A stretch of DNA of 64,000 nt from Panorpa germanica (lineage: Eukaryota > Arthropoda > Insecta > Mecoptera > Panorpidae), in NCBI GenBank assembly GCA_963678705.1, contig OY783216.1, positions 6,944,001 to 7,008,000 on the forward strand, read 5' to 3'. The position numbers and the translations under genes are program-made. Below are positions 23,736 through 34,428 of the stretch, piece after piece; position 1 is the stretch's first letter, and every line of letters begins with the position of its first letter. The notes under the pieces were generated by a model, which made no database searches, was not told the origin of the DNA, and saw nothing but the letters and a program-made list of their open reading frames with translations.

Positions 23736-26010
23736 CAAGGGGTTACACAACTCTGACAGGGTGAAATATTAGTGATTTTTATAATTGTTTAAATTTAGAA
23801 GCGTTTACGATAAAAAAGTGTTTACAATTTTTATAAGTTCTGAATATCTGTTCTGCAGAATTCGCCACTGATTTGTACTAAAGCTATATGAGTACATGCG
23901 ATAGTAAGAACTGCTATATAAAAATATTTTTTTATTGTGCAATTTTAAAACCTCATAAGTAATAGTGTAAAAATTTAAACCAATAACTAATAATGGAGTT
24001 TTATGTGTTTATGTTCACCCATACATTGTTGCTAGAAAGTTTTTCAAAGTTTGATAAATATTTGGGTTGGTAACAAATTTATTCTTAATCGACTTAGAGA
24101 TAAGACACTTTCTGAGACTGTTGTGTCTTCGAGTTCGATTTGCGGACTCCAGTTTAATTATTATAAATTAACTTAAATAAATAATTAATTTAAATAAATT
24201 TAAAAAAAAACAAAAATAAATAACTATTTTGTGTTTTGAAATTTACCATTAGTGTATTTTTAATTATTGTTGAACTTTTAAAAAGGACAAGCTGAATAAT
24301 GTATTGAATATTTTATTATTAAAAATTAGTTTCGTTTCGAATGTATAAATATAAAAGAGCTTTATATTTAACGACGATTTTTAATAAATTCTTTTCAATG
24401 CTGAATAAAAAACTTGCAATTTCTTACGAGTAAAAATGTTCGGACGTGCCTCACCTGCGGGCTTCAACCCTTTCTGAAGGGTAGGAAATTCACTTGATTA
24501 ATATTAGATGCACTGTTGGGGGTAAAATAGAGTACCTTCTACTCTTAATGGAAATAAAAACACTTAATTACGATAGACTTTCATAAAGGTAAGATAATAT
24601 ATATACATATGATATACTGTTATATATTAATTTACGGTACTATGAAAAATTTATAGTAAAAATTATTGTGAATTTAGTGTACTGTGTGCTAATGCTGTAT
24701 GGGTTTTACGATGAAAGATTCAATTTAAATATTAAAAGAAATTTGGATTTTTTGTCGAAATCTCATAACACTATGTCACATAGTAATTTTTATCGTGTAT
24801 TTCTCACAGTGGTTAACCTATACTTACCTGGCATAAGATGACATCTCTTTTTCTCTCCAAATATATTTACATTTACTCGTGTATATTCACAAGTTGCTTA
24901 ATCATTTTCTACTAACTTTCAAAAAAAGAAAATGTAGACTTTTATTAGCTCTTTAACTTTTCGAGAACAAATTCTTTACCCAGACGCAGACAGGTTGAAT
25001 AAAGAACAAAGTTAACTAAACTTTCATTTAATTTAATATGTTAAAGTATTTACACGATACATACAAATTTATATACAAGGGCGTCCGCAGAAATTTTAAC
25101 AGGTGGTGTAAAATAACCATATTTTAAATTATTCAAAGTAAATTTTAACAGAGGCAGAAATATTGTTCGTTGTAAAAAATAAACTTATAATTCAAAAAGT
25201 ATTTATTTTTTTGACTTGTAATTTAAAACAATTATTCAACTAATTCAGTTTTACACAGTATTTATTATAATTAAATTAAAAAAATAAACCCATTATTCTT
25301 AAACTCATAATTTCTATTTTTCTTTAGTTTAAAATCTATTAAATTAAGCATGTGATAAAGATATCAAATAAGCAAAATAGCTTAAACAGCGAAAAAATAT
25401 AACTTTCATTTCATTTATACAAATAGTTTATTTATTTTAATTTAGACAAATTTATATACAAAATTACAATTTAGATTTATAACAATGCACATTATGAACA
25501 TGAAATGACAGGATATAGTGTTCTAATCAATATCTGTCGGTCTGTTATCAACTCACGTCAAACTAAAACAAAAATCAGCTGTCGTAATAAATCAGTTGTA
25601 TGGAAACATAATTAACACAAACAAGAAAACATAAAAAAAAAAAAAACACAGAGTAACAATACAATACATTCAATACAAATTATTTTAAATTTTGATTTAA
25701 TATCGAATTATAATAGTTTCATTTACAAAGAGTTGTCAAGAGGACTTCATATATTGTTATAATACGCCAGTGTACCTACAGATGGAGCTTTACGGTGGTG
25801 AAGAGCTTTACAGAAGGATGAATACAAGCGTTTTAGGGGTGGGTTATTTTGTTGACCGTTATCCCCACACAGCTGTGTTGGACAGTTTTCCTTGACTTGT
25901 CTGAAAGATATACACAACACAAAGTCTGAGTTTCCAATTCAATATGGTAAATAATAATGAAATACACGATTATATATCAAATATTTTATATTAGTGTATA
26001 CATATACGAG
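23736..26010. other. Non-coding, nothing recognised
   Basis: Very AT-rich with homopolymer runs (for example A-rich at 25630-25650). No gene or element is supported. Confidence 0.4.
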
Positions 26011-26606
26011 TATATACAGGGTGTTTGGTAGCAAGATGCAAAGCCTTAAGGGGATGATAGTTGAGATCACTTAGAACATTTAGAGCCATATCTTCAGCGA
26101 ATTTAAGTTAGTATGTTAATTGTTTTACTTTTTGGCATTTGTCAGATATGTACCTAAACTAATAAACCAAGTTCCAAGCATTTGTCTTATTTAAAAAAAA
26201 TACTAGACGCTTTTGAAGTCGTAAAAACTTTTAAAATTAAAAAAAGCTACGAAAATATTATTTTTTTCGCGGCGAAAATTGTTATTATTCGCCGCTCCAA
26301 AAAAAAATTTCAAAAAATTATTTTTTAAAAAGTATTTGTACGTAGAATTTCCTGTGGATTCCATATCTCGCAACCATTTTGAAATCGGTTAATAATTTGA
26401 TCGATAAAATGCCGATAACTCAAAAACCGGTAGTCGAAAGAAAATATAAATTGCATATTTGGAATCAGCGTTGAATTTTACTATGGAATTCGTTTGAATT
26501 TTCCAAATCGGTTATCATCGATTTTTTTGAAAATTTTAAAGGTTCCCTTGTCTAATTTTTGACAAAAAAAAGTTTTTTTGCAACTTTTGAAAATGTATTT
26601 ATACGT
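26011..26606 (+). repeat. Dispersed repeat, CAGGGTGTTTGG family, copy 3 (split by the LINE)
   Basis: It starts TATACAGGGTGTTTGGTAGC and shares its first 300 bases with the copies at 2640 and 10485. After that, TTTGTACGTAGAATTTCCTG and CGCAACCATTTTGAAAT at 26333-26390 have a second version in TTTATACGTAGAATTTCCC and GGTAGCCATTTTCAAAT. That second version is split between 26598-26606 and 31046-31090 by the LINE insertion. The repeat is therefore internally repetitive and older than the LINE. It has no coding capacity. Confidence 0.6.
26598..26606 (+). repeat. LINE target-site duplication, left copy
   Basis: TTTATACGT here and at 31046-31054 flank the LINE exactly. A tenth base (A) on the left also matches but is ambiguous because it merges with the poly(A) tail on the other side. 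Confidence 0.85.
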
Positions 26607-26640
26607 CAGTTCTATTGAGATATTGAAGCAGTGCGGACGT
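26606..26640 (+). promoter_or_regulatory. LINE internal promoter: Inr plus DPE
   Basis: The 5' end of the element, with the adjacent target base, reads TCAGTT, a perfect arthropod initiator with A+1 at 26608. At exactly +28 to +33 (26635-26640) lies GGACGT, a match to the downstream promoter element consensus. Jockey-type elements are known to use such TATA-less Inr/DPE promoters, which let a full-length copy carry its own promoter. The spacing match also independently supports 26607 as the element's 5' end. Confidence 0.75.
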
Positions 26641-26919
26641 TTTTTCTTCATTGATCAAATATTCAATAATTATCTTAATAATTTTTAACAACTATTGTTC
26701 GTTATGAATAATAGATTCTTATGACAATAAGATAAAAATATTAAAATTCTTTTAAAATTATAGTGTGTGTTAAATATTTTATATTATTAAATTAATTATC
26801 TATTTAATTTAAGATATTTCTCTAAAAAAAAAAAAATAATAAATCTATAAATCATCAAAATAAAATGGTCTAGTGAGGTCGGTGTGACCACTAATTAACA
26901 GTTGTTGCACTGACCAAGA

Positions 26920-28191
26920 ATGCCAAACATGATGCGTTCACCTAACAAAACCATCCAACAAAAGCCATGTGTTAGTGACAAGAAGAGTAGCTCACTAGAA
27001 AGTATGGCGGATGCTATACAAGATACGATGGGAACCATCCAAGAAAAGCATGAAGAGATAAAAAATCCGCGGGACGTTTGGCAAAACGTTTCAAACAATA
27101 GGAAGAAAAAAAGAGTCAGTCCAGATGCACCAAGGAATGTGAGGCAAAAAACACTAGGGGATTACTGGTTAAACCCAATACCATTAGCGAATAGGTTCGA
27201 CGAACTCTCCGATGCTAATGCATCAGAAGAAGTTAAAGTCGCAGAACACAAACCACCACCACTGTTTATATATGGAGTCAACGACATCAAACCTCTCACT
27301 AGCCTGCTAGACACGCACGCCAAAAACGCCTATCAAAGTAAGTTGATCGGAGGATCGCAAGTAAAGCTGCAGCTCCAGGATATTGAAACATACCAAAGAA
27401 TAGTGACACTCCTAAAGGATAGGAACACCGAGTTCCACACATACCAACAAAAAATGGACAAAAGCTATAAAGTGGTGGTAAGACACCTACATCACTCCAC
27501 GGATGAATCGGACATAAAGAAAGAATTAGAAAACTATGGGCACAAGGTCATTCGAATAAGCAACATCAAACAAAGGACCACTAAAATTCCTTTACCATTG
27601 TTCTTTGTAGAATTAGAACAAAAGCCTAACAACAAAGACATCTTTGACCTGGAATTCCTACTAAATAGTAAAATTAAAATTGAACCACCAAAATTCAAAA
27701 GGGAGGTACCGCAATGCACAAAATGCCAAAGATATGGTCACACCAAAACCTACTGTTACCGAAACGCAAGATGTGTTAAATGCGCAGGCGATCACCATAC
27801 CAGCCAGTGTGACTGGAAGAACAAATTAAACGAAAAAGTTAAATGTGTTCTCTGCAATAACAATCACACAGCCAACTACAAAGGATGCGATGTTTATAGG
27901 CAAATCGTAGAGCGCAAATTTCCTCCACTTAGACCCAGATTTTCAGAAACTGTTGCCCCATTACCATCACGCCAAGTCCAGTCAGGTACCTCCTTTGCAC
28001 AGGTGGTTAGTAACCAAACAGTGAAAACCCAATCTGAACAAGTGCAACAAAATCATAGTGAATCGAACGTGCAGTCAAATGACATCGCCGAACTAAAAGT
28101 TATGATGAAAAGTCTGGTGGAACAAATGAGTACAATGCTCAATCTCATCACAACCTTAGTCTCACGCTTGCCAATCTCTTCACGTCCCTAA
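26920..28191 (+). CDS. LINE ORF1, gag-like RNA-binding protein
   Basis: A 423-residue protein beginning MPNMMRSPNK. Jockey-clade ORF1 proteins bind the element RNA and form the ribonucleoprotein that is targeted for reverse transcription. An N-terminal charged, low-complexity region (about 1-110) is followed by the PRE/C2HC-associated fold (about 170-255, with YKVVVRHLHHSTDESDIKKE). Three zinc knuckles follow at about 265-330: C-x2-C-x4-H-x4-C in CTKCQRYGHTKTYC, CVKCAGDHHTSQC, and CVLCNNNHTANYKGC. The C-terminus is polar and Gln/Ser-rich with a short amphipathic stretch (MMKSLVEQMSTMLNLI). The ATG lies 313 bases from the element's 5' end and is the first in frame. No stops interrupt it. ORF2 overlaps its last 109 bases in the -1 frame. 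Confidence 0.92.
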   Translation: MPNMMRSPNKTIQQKPCVSDKKSSSLESMADAIQDTMGTIQEKHEEIKNPRDVWQNVSNNRKKKRVSPDAPRNVRQKTLGDYWLNPIPLANRFDELSDANASEEVKVAEHKPPPLFIYGVNDIKPLTSLLDTHAKNAYQSKLIGGSQVKLQLQDIETYQRIVTLLKDRNTEFHTYQQKMDKSYKVVVRHLHHSTDESDIKKELENYGHKVIRISNIKQRTTKIPLPLFFVELEQKPNNKDIFDLEFLLNSKIKIEPPKFKREVPQCTKCQRYGHTKTYCYRNARCVKCAGDHHTSQCDWKNKLNEKVKCVLCNNNHTANYKGCDVYRQIVERKFPPLRPRFSETVAPLPSRQVQSGTSFAQVVSNQTVKTQSEQVQQNHSESNVQSNDIAELKVMMKSLVEQMSTMLNLITTLVSRLPISSRP

Positions 28192-30863
28192 GAATCGCAC
28201 TCTGGAACGCCAATGGTCTTGCTAAACACAGCCAAGAAGTAATTTCCTTTCTTCTAAACCAAAACATTGACATTTTGCTAGTTTCTGAAACGCACTTTAC
28301 CACTAAAAGCTATATGAAGGTTCCAAACTATAGAATATATGACACTAAACATCCGGACAATAAAGCGCATGGAGGAACAGCTATCATCATTAAGTCTTCT
28401 ATACAACACCATGAAATTAATGAATATCGCCAAGACTTCCTGCAAGCAACAAGTATTGTAATAAGCGAGCTGAACAGACATTTAACTATCTCCGCAGTAT
28501 ACTGTCCACCGAAACACAACATAAAGTCTGAACAGTTCTACTCTTATTACAATACACTAGGTCCACGTTTCATATCAGGAGGGGATTTTAACGCAAAGCA
28601 CCCCGAATGGGGATCAAGACTTACAAATCCTAAGGGAAATGAACTGTATAAATGCGTTAAAACACATGGTTTTACAACCCTTTCAAGTGGTGAACCGACG
28701 TACTGGCCAACGGATATGGCAAAAACTCCTGATCTAATCGATTTTTGCGTAGTAAAAGGAATTTCCTCTAATTACCTCAAAGCTGAGTCAAGCCTGGATC
28801 TCTCATCTGACCACTCACCAGTCATCGTCACATATATCACCCAAATGATGTATAAAGTACCCCTCTTCACAGCACCCAACAAGTACACAGACTGGAGTTT
28901 ATTCCGAAACTTAATAAATGCTAAACTTAATTGTCACATCTCACTCAAATCAGAAGAGGACCTTAATCAAGGAGTTAATCTCTTCAATAATGTGATAAGA
29001 GAAGCCACCGAAGAAGCCACACCTCCAGATAGTGTCTTCAACCGAGTAAATGGATGCCCCCCACAGTTAAAGAAGAAAATTGCTGAAAAGAGAAAGTTGA
29101 GAAGATCATGGCAAAACACCAGGCTCCCATGCGAAAAAACAAAATTCAACCGTGCATGTAGGGAACTTAAATGTATGCTAGAAGACATGAAAGAGAAATC
29201 ACTGCAAAATTATTTAAGTAATTTAACAGCTACAGAAACTACTAACTATTCACTGTGGAAAGCAACCAAGCGGCTTAAGCAGCCTACAACTTATATTCCG
29301 CCTATCAAAACGCCAGATGGTAAATGGGCTAGAACCAACAGTGAGAAAGTCACAATTTTCGCTGATTACTTCGAACAAGTTTTTAAACCATTTCCTCCAA
29401 CCCGCAGTGAAGATGAAGAACAAAACATACATGAATTTCTAAGAGTCCCATCGCAGTCAAGTGAACCTATAAAACGTATAAGAGTCAAGGAAATACAAAA
29501 CCTAGTAAAGTATAATATAAAAACCAAAAAAGCACCAGGTATTGACAAGATAAACGGAAAAATTCTGAAGGAGTTACCGGCGAAAGGAATGAGATACCTC
29601 ACTATTTTATTCAACGCAATTCTAAGATTGAAGACATTTCCGCTTAAGTGGAAAACTGCAGAAATAATACTTATTCCAAAACCAGGTAAAGACGCAAAAG
29701 AGGTATCGTCATACAGACCCATAAGTCTTCTTCCGGTAGTGTCAAAACTTTTTGAAAAACTTATTCTTAAAAGACTGAAGATTATTTTCGAAAATAGCAA
29801 ACTAATTCCAACACATCAGTTTGGCTTTAGACAACAGCATGCTACAACTGAACAAGTACATCGAGTAGCCTGCACTATAAATTCAGCACTACAGGAGAAG
29901 AAGTATTGCTCAGCGGTTTTTCTTGATATCAGCCAAGCGTTTGACAAGGTATGGCATCCTGGACTACTGTTTAAACTAAAAACTGCACTGCCAAATGACT
30001 TTTTCCAGATATTAAAGTCTTATATCACAAACAGAAAGTTTATGATAAAATATCAGAATGAAAAATCAACGATACGTGACATTGAATCGGGCGTTCCTCA
30101 AGGTAGTGTTCTCGGACCAGTACTATATTTATTATTTACTTCTGACCTTCCTACCATGCGTGAAACAACAGTAGCAACCTACGCTGATGATACCGCAATT
30201 CTGGCACTTCATGAAGACTCCGTCATTGCTTCCGCAAAACTGCAGAAACATCTACTACAGATTCAGAATTGGTTAAAAGATTGGAGAATAAAAGTAAACG
30301 AAACTAAATCAGTTCACGTAACTTTCACACTAAGGAAGAATTCTTGCCCCCCAGTCACACTAAATAATTTACAACTTCCACAGGCAGAGACAGTAAAATA
30401 CTTAGGTATCCACTTGGACAGACGTCTAACATGGAGAACGCATATCTGGAAGAAACGGTTGCAGTTAGAAGGTAAAAGAAGAGATATGTACTGGCTCTTG
30501 GGCTGGAAGTCTCAGTTATCCATCAGTAATAAACTACTGTTGTACAAGGTCATACTGAAGCCAATATGGACATATGGGATAGAGCTATGGGGCAGTGCCA
30601 GCAATTCTAATATAGAGATTCTACAAAGGTTTCAAAATAAACTGTTAAAGCAAATCCTTAACGTACCGCGATTCGTTCCAAACTGGTTAACACATCAAGA
30701 TCTAGGGGTTCCATATATAAGAAGTGCAATTAAGGATAGCAGCAAGAAATACGTAAAAAGATTAGAAGTTCATCCAAATGAATCAGTTGTACAACTTTTC
30801 CAGCATAAACCGATTAGACGACTGAAACGTAAAAATCCAATTGACCTACCAAATATGGTGTAG
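28188..30863 (+). CDS. LINE ORF2, endonuclease-reverse transcriptase
   Basis: The frame opens after a stop at 28080-28082 and runs to 30863. The conserved protein begins at about 28188. Endonuclease motifs are WNANG (28203), SETH (28284; metal-binding Glu), GGDFNAKH (28578) and SSDHSP (28803). Reverse transcriptase motifs are APGIDKI (about 29537), PISLLPVVSKLFEKL, FLDISQAFDKVWH (about 29920), GVPQGSVLGP (about 30090) and the catalytic YADDT (30180-30194). The tail YGIELWG ... RRLKRKNP matches other Jockey-clade proteins; no RNase H is seen. The protein nicks target DNA and primes reverse transcription there. Oddity: no ATG exists in this frame before about 28314, downstream of WNANG and SETH. 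The start must therefore be non-AUG, or depend on reinitiation or -1 shifting in the 109-base overlap with ORF1. Confidence 0.93.
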   Translation, partial: LRIALWNANGLAKHSQEVISFLLNQNIDILLVSETHFTTKSYMKVPNYRIYDTKHPDNKAHGGTAIIIKSSIQHHEINEYRQDFLQATSIVISELNRHLTISAVYCPPKHNIKSEQFYSYYNTLGPRFISGGDFNAKHPEWGSRLTNPKGNELYKCVKTHGFTTLSSGEPTYWPTDMAKTPDLIDFCVVKGISSNYLKAESSLDLSSDHSPVIVTYITQMMYKVPLFTAPNKYTDWSLFRNLINAKLNCHISLKSEEDLNQGVNLFNNVIREATEEATPPDSVFNRVNGCPPQLKKKIAEKRKLRRSWQNTRLPCEKTKFNRACRELKCMLEDMKEKSLQNYLSNLTATETTNYSLWKATKRLKQPTTYIPPIKTPDGKWARTNSEKVTIFADYFEQVFKPFPPTRSEDEEQNIHEFLRVPSQSSEPIKRIRVKEIQNLVKYNIKTKKAPGIDKINGKILKELPAKGMRYLTILFNAILRLKTFPLKWKTAEIILIPKPGKDAKEVSSYRPISLLPVVSKLFEKLILKRLKIIFENSKLIPTHQFGFRQQHATTEQVHRVACTINSALQEKKYCSAVFLDISQAFDKVWHPGLLFKLKTALPNDFFQILKSYITNRKFMIKYQNEKSTIRDIESGVPQGSVLGPVLYLLFTSDLPTMRETTVATYADDTAILALHEDSVIASAKLQKHLLQIQNWLKDWRIKVNETKSVHVTFTLRKNSCPPVTLNNLQLPQAETVKYLGIHLDRRLTWRTHIWKKRLQLEGKRRDMYWLLGWKSQLSISNKLLLYKVILKPIWTYGIELWGSASNSNIEILQRFQNKLLKQILNVPRFVPNWLTHQDLGVPYIRSAIKDSSKKYVKRLEVHPNESVVQLFQHKPIRRLKRKNPIDLPNMV

Positions 30864-31045
30864 AATAGGTTCCATATGTACGAAATATTATTGTAATAGG
30901 TTAAGTCAAAGGGTGAGTCATCGATGGATGGCAAGCTCGCATGTCATTTTTTATTTATATATATTCCCAAAATTTAATTATTGTTCTTCGAGGACAGATT
31001 GTAAATTATGTATGTTGTAAAATAAAAAAAAAAAAAAAAAAAAAA

Positions 31046-31054
31046 TTTATACGT
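31046..31054 (+). repeat. LINE target-site duplication, right copy
   Basis: TTTATACGT directly after the A22 tail, identical to 26598-26606. It then continues into AGAATTTCCC, the other half of the interrupted dispersed repeat. Confidence 0.85.
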
Positions 31055-32662
31055 AGAATTTCCCGCTTATTCTAAATATGGTAGCCATTTTCAAATTAAT
31101 CAATCAGCTTATTATTTAACCGTTGCAACGTTCAGTACTCCGCACGGTAACTGTCACACCTACCTTACAATGAATATTATCTACAATGTATATATAGATA
31201 ACATTGTATTTGTGAAAAACCTGTTAATATTTAATCCGAAAAGGTTTAATTTTATGACCTTTAAATCCTGTATCTTGTTATATAAATATTGTAATCCAGT
31301 AACGCAATGAAATAAGTACATAATGCGTAAGTCGTTTCATGATTAAATAACTTAAATACTTATAACTGTATTTACCATATAATCGACTAAACAAAACCTC
31401 GTGCAGGGTTGTAAAGCACAAAAATAGGGGGGTCTTGTCGTCAACGTATCAACCCACGTGGCTACTCATCTTATATCTATAGAAATAAATAAGTAGTATT
31501 AAAAGGAATTAATATTGATCAAGTTAATTTTAACTCTGGTGGGGGAAAAGGGAGGGATTATATATCCCGTCTCTCTGAGTTGCCTTTGTTTCAAACATAA
31601 TCCTGCTAAACCAATTTACTGTCTCACTTCGTTAGTACCGATATGTTGCATTTGTCTCACTCTATTTCACATTTGTCAGTTGATATGACAGATAACTTAC
31701 ATATACGTTAAATAGTTTTGTAAATAATTGATGCATAATGCATAATGCACTTTGTAGTAATATTCACATTCAAAGACAATAGCAAAACTGAACAATAAAT
31801 TTGTATTATGTTACAAGATTGTATAATCTGTGAGTTACTTTATGAGTGATGCTACTTTTGTTATTTTTAAATCAATTGGAAAATCTGAATTTCGTATATA
31901 TATATATACATATGTAATAATTCTAAGTAAGATATTATAATTACATCCAATTATTAGGTATATGTTCAATAAAACCATTTTTTTTATCATAGATAACTTA
32001 AAACAAATTATAAATTACATACTCTACTGGCACATTATTTTCTTATCAATATTGGTCTTCACGTTAAAACATTACAAATCAGAATTCGACTACCGTTACT
32101 TTAAGGGCATATTATACACGTAATTTTATCGACAATAACACCCACATGTGGAGATCCATCCCCCCTACTGTTGGAATGGCCGCTATTTTAAATTTAATTT
32201 TTTTTAGGTGACTGTGTCAAAAAATATCGATATCTCTAGATCTAATCATTAATTAATTTTTACACTGTATTGACATACAGAGATATTATCTACAAAACGA
32301 CACCAAAATCATTGCTCTAAGTTGCATAATTCGAGAGTTATTGTGATTTTAATATGACCTTGACTTAGTGAACTTGGGTATTATAATATTGTCCTTTATA
32401 TATCCTTTGAAATACTGCGGGAAAATCAAATAAAAAATGGTGGCTGAAGTATAGTCGAGCATTAATTATGTATGTAGCAAATAATATTCAAAAACAAAAC
32501 TAATAAATTGCCATACCAGTATTTCACAGTACTGGTTCCAGTCACTGGCATCATGTAAACCAAGCTAAACCGGTGTGTTCAGAATGAGGAGCACAATGTA
32601 AAACGACATCCTGAGCTACAACCTCCAAGTATCAAATAACAACATTCTCCGTGTACATTAAA
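31055..32662. other. Non-coding stretch between the LINE and the LTR element
   Basis: The first 40-60 bases continue the dispersed repeat that the LINE split. The rest is AT-rich with a short TA run near 31896-31910. At 31875-31894 a stretch could encode GKSEFR, similar to a mariner transposase start, but it is too short to call. No gene is recognised. Confidence 0.4.
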
Positions 32663-32666
32663 CGTG
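32663..32666. repeat. LTR element target-site duplication, left
   Basis: CGTG immediately before the LTR at 32667, repeated as CGTG at 43312-43315. Four-base duplications are typical of gypsy-type integrases. Confidence 0.8.
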
Positions 32667-34226
32667 AGTTATGTTATTGCTAGTTATGTTATTAGTAAAT
32701 AACAATAGTTAAAATAGTATATACTTTATTTATATTGATAAATAAAGCTTCTCTACAATTATCTACCTTTTATTACAAATATTATCTCCTCGATGGAGTT
32801 ATGTTATTGCTAGTTATGTTATTAGTAAATAACAATAGTTAAAATAGTATATACTTTATTTATATTGATAAATAAAGCTTCTCTACAATTATCTACCTTT
32901 TATTACAAATATTATTTCCTCGATGGAGTTATGTTATTGCTAGTTATGTTATTAGTAAATAACAATAGTTAAAATAGTATATACTTTATTTATATTGATA
33001 AATAAAGCTTCTCTACAATTATCTACCTTTTATTACAAATATTATTTCCTCGATGGAGTTATGTTATTGCTAGTTATGTTATTAGTAAATAACAATAGTT
33101 AAAATAGTATATACTTTATTTATATTGATAAATAAAGCTTCTCTACAATTATCTACCTTTTATTACAAATATTATTTCCTCGATGGAGTTATGTTATTGC
33201 TAGTTATGTTATTAGTAAATAACAATAGTTAAAATAGTATATACTTTATTTATATTGATAAATAAAGCTTCTCTACAATTATCTACCTTTTATTACAAAT
33301 ATTATTTCCTCGATGGAGTTATGTTATTGCTAGTTATGTTATTAGTAAATAACAATAGTTAAAATAGTATATACTTTATTTATATTGATAAATAAAGCTT
33401 CTCTACAATTATCTACCTTTTATTACAAATATTATTTCCTCGATGGAGTTATGTTATTGCTAGTTATGTTATTAGTAAATAACAATAGTTAAAATAGTAT
33501 ATACTTTATTTATATTGATAAATAAAGCTTCTCTACAATTATCTACCTTTTATTACAAATATTATCTCCTCGATGGAGTTATGTTATTGCTAGTTATGTT
33601 ATTAGTAAATAACAATAGTTAAAATAGTATATACTTTATTTATATTGATAAATAAAGCTTCTCTACAATTATCTACCTTTTATTACAAATATTATTTCCT
33701 CGATGGAGTTATGTTATTGCTAGTTATGTTATTAGTAAATAACAATAGTTAAAATAGTATATACTTTATTTATATTGATAAATAAAGCTTCTCTACAATT
33801 ATCTACCTTTTATTACAAATATTATTTCCTCGATGGAGTTATGTTATTGCTAGTTATGTTATTAGTAAATAACAATAGTTAAAATAGTATATACTTTATT
33901 TATATTGATAAATAAAGCTTCTCTACAATTATCTACCTTTTATTACAAATATTATTTCCTCGATGGAGTTATGTTATTGCTAGTTATGTTATTAGTAAAT
34001 AACAATAGTTAAAATAGTATATACTTTATTTATATTGATAAATAAAGCTTCTCTACAATTATCTACCTTTTATTACAAATATTATTTCCTCGATGGAGTT
34101 ATGTTATTGCTAGTTATGTTATTAGTAAATAACAATAGTTAAAATAGTATATACTTTATTTATATTGATAAATAAAGCTTCTCTACAATTATCTACCTTT
34201 TATTACAAATATTATCTCCTCGATGG
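32667..34226. repeat. 130-bp tandem array, 12 units
   Basis: Each unit contains, in plus orientation, GTTATGTTATT twice within 30 bases. It also holds an inverted repeat with arms CTTTATTTAT and ATAAATAAAG around the loop ATTG, then AGCTTCTCTACAATTATC and the variable ATTAT(C/T)TCCTCGATGG. Units are otherwise identical by eye. Confidence 0.93.
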
Positions 34227-34374
34227 AGTATAACTAAACTACTTAAAACAACTGAATTAATTAATAGTTAAACAAATTGATTTAAGACAATGTGATTTTT
34301 ATATTATTATTTGGTTACTTAGATAATATATTTATTATCTTGTTTAAGCATGATATTAGGGTCACTTTATAACT
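32667..34374 (-). repeat. 3' LTR: 12 x 130-bp array plus 148-bp unique part
   Basis: On the minus strand the LTR begins with about 148 bases of unique sequence (AGTTATAAAGTGACCC...). It then consists of 12 tandem 130-bp units and ends in AATAACATAACT. Unit starts are spaced exactly 130 bases apart (32666, 32796, 32926 ... 34226). The only variation read is C or T in the word ATTAT(C/T)TCCTCG. From left to right the units are C, five T, C, four T, C. Confidence 0.92.
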
Positions 34375-34384
34375 CCTCCATCCT
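34375..34384 (-). promoter_or_regulatory. Polypurine tract of the LTR element
   Basis: Directly inside the 3' LTR the minus strand reads AGGATGGAGG, then AGTTAT of the LTR. A purine run at this position primes plus-strand DNA synthesis in LTR elements. Confidence 0.7.
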
Positions 34385-34428
34385 TAGAGAGAAAAATAGA
34401 GAAATTTCGTGAAGGTGTCTCGATTTTT

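Larger units (their letters stand above)
26607..31045 (+). mobile_element. Full-length Jockey-clade LINE
   Basis: A complete non-LTR retrotransposon of about 4.44 kb. It has a 5' UTR (26607-26919) with an internal promoter, ORF1 with three zinc knuckles (26920-28191), ORF2 with AP-like endonuclease and reverse transcriptase (to 30863), and a 3' UTR of about 160 bases. The A22 tail (31024-31045) is followed by the target duplication TTTATACGT. Both ORFs read without internal stops and the duplication is perfect, so the insertion looks recent and possibly competent. Jockey-clade placement rests on the ORF1 layout, the absence of RNase H after the reverse transcriptase and the RRLKRKNP-type C-terminus. 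It sits inside an older dispersed repeat. Confidence 0.92.

Noticed and set aside
27534-29800. Minus-strand frames inside the LINE
   Set aside because: They are shadows of ORF1 and ORF2, which have clear protein motifs.
28275-30863. ORF2 starting at TTG 28275
   Set aside because: That start would remove WNANG, a conserved part of the endonuclease, which lies upstream in the same open frame. The real N-terminus must be earlier.
31870-31900. Second mariner transposase start (GKSEFR)
   Set aside because: Only about six residues agree, without an ATG or the mariner leader. Could be chance.
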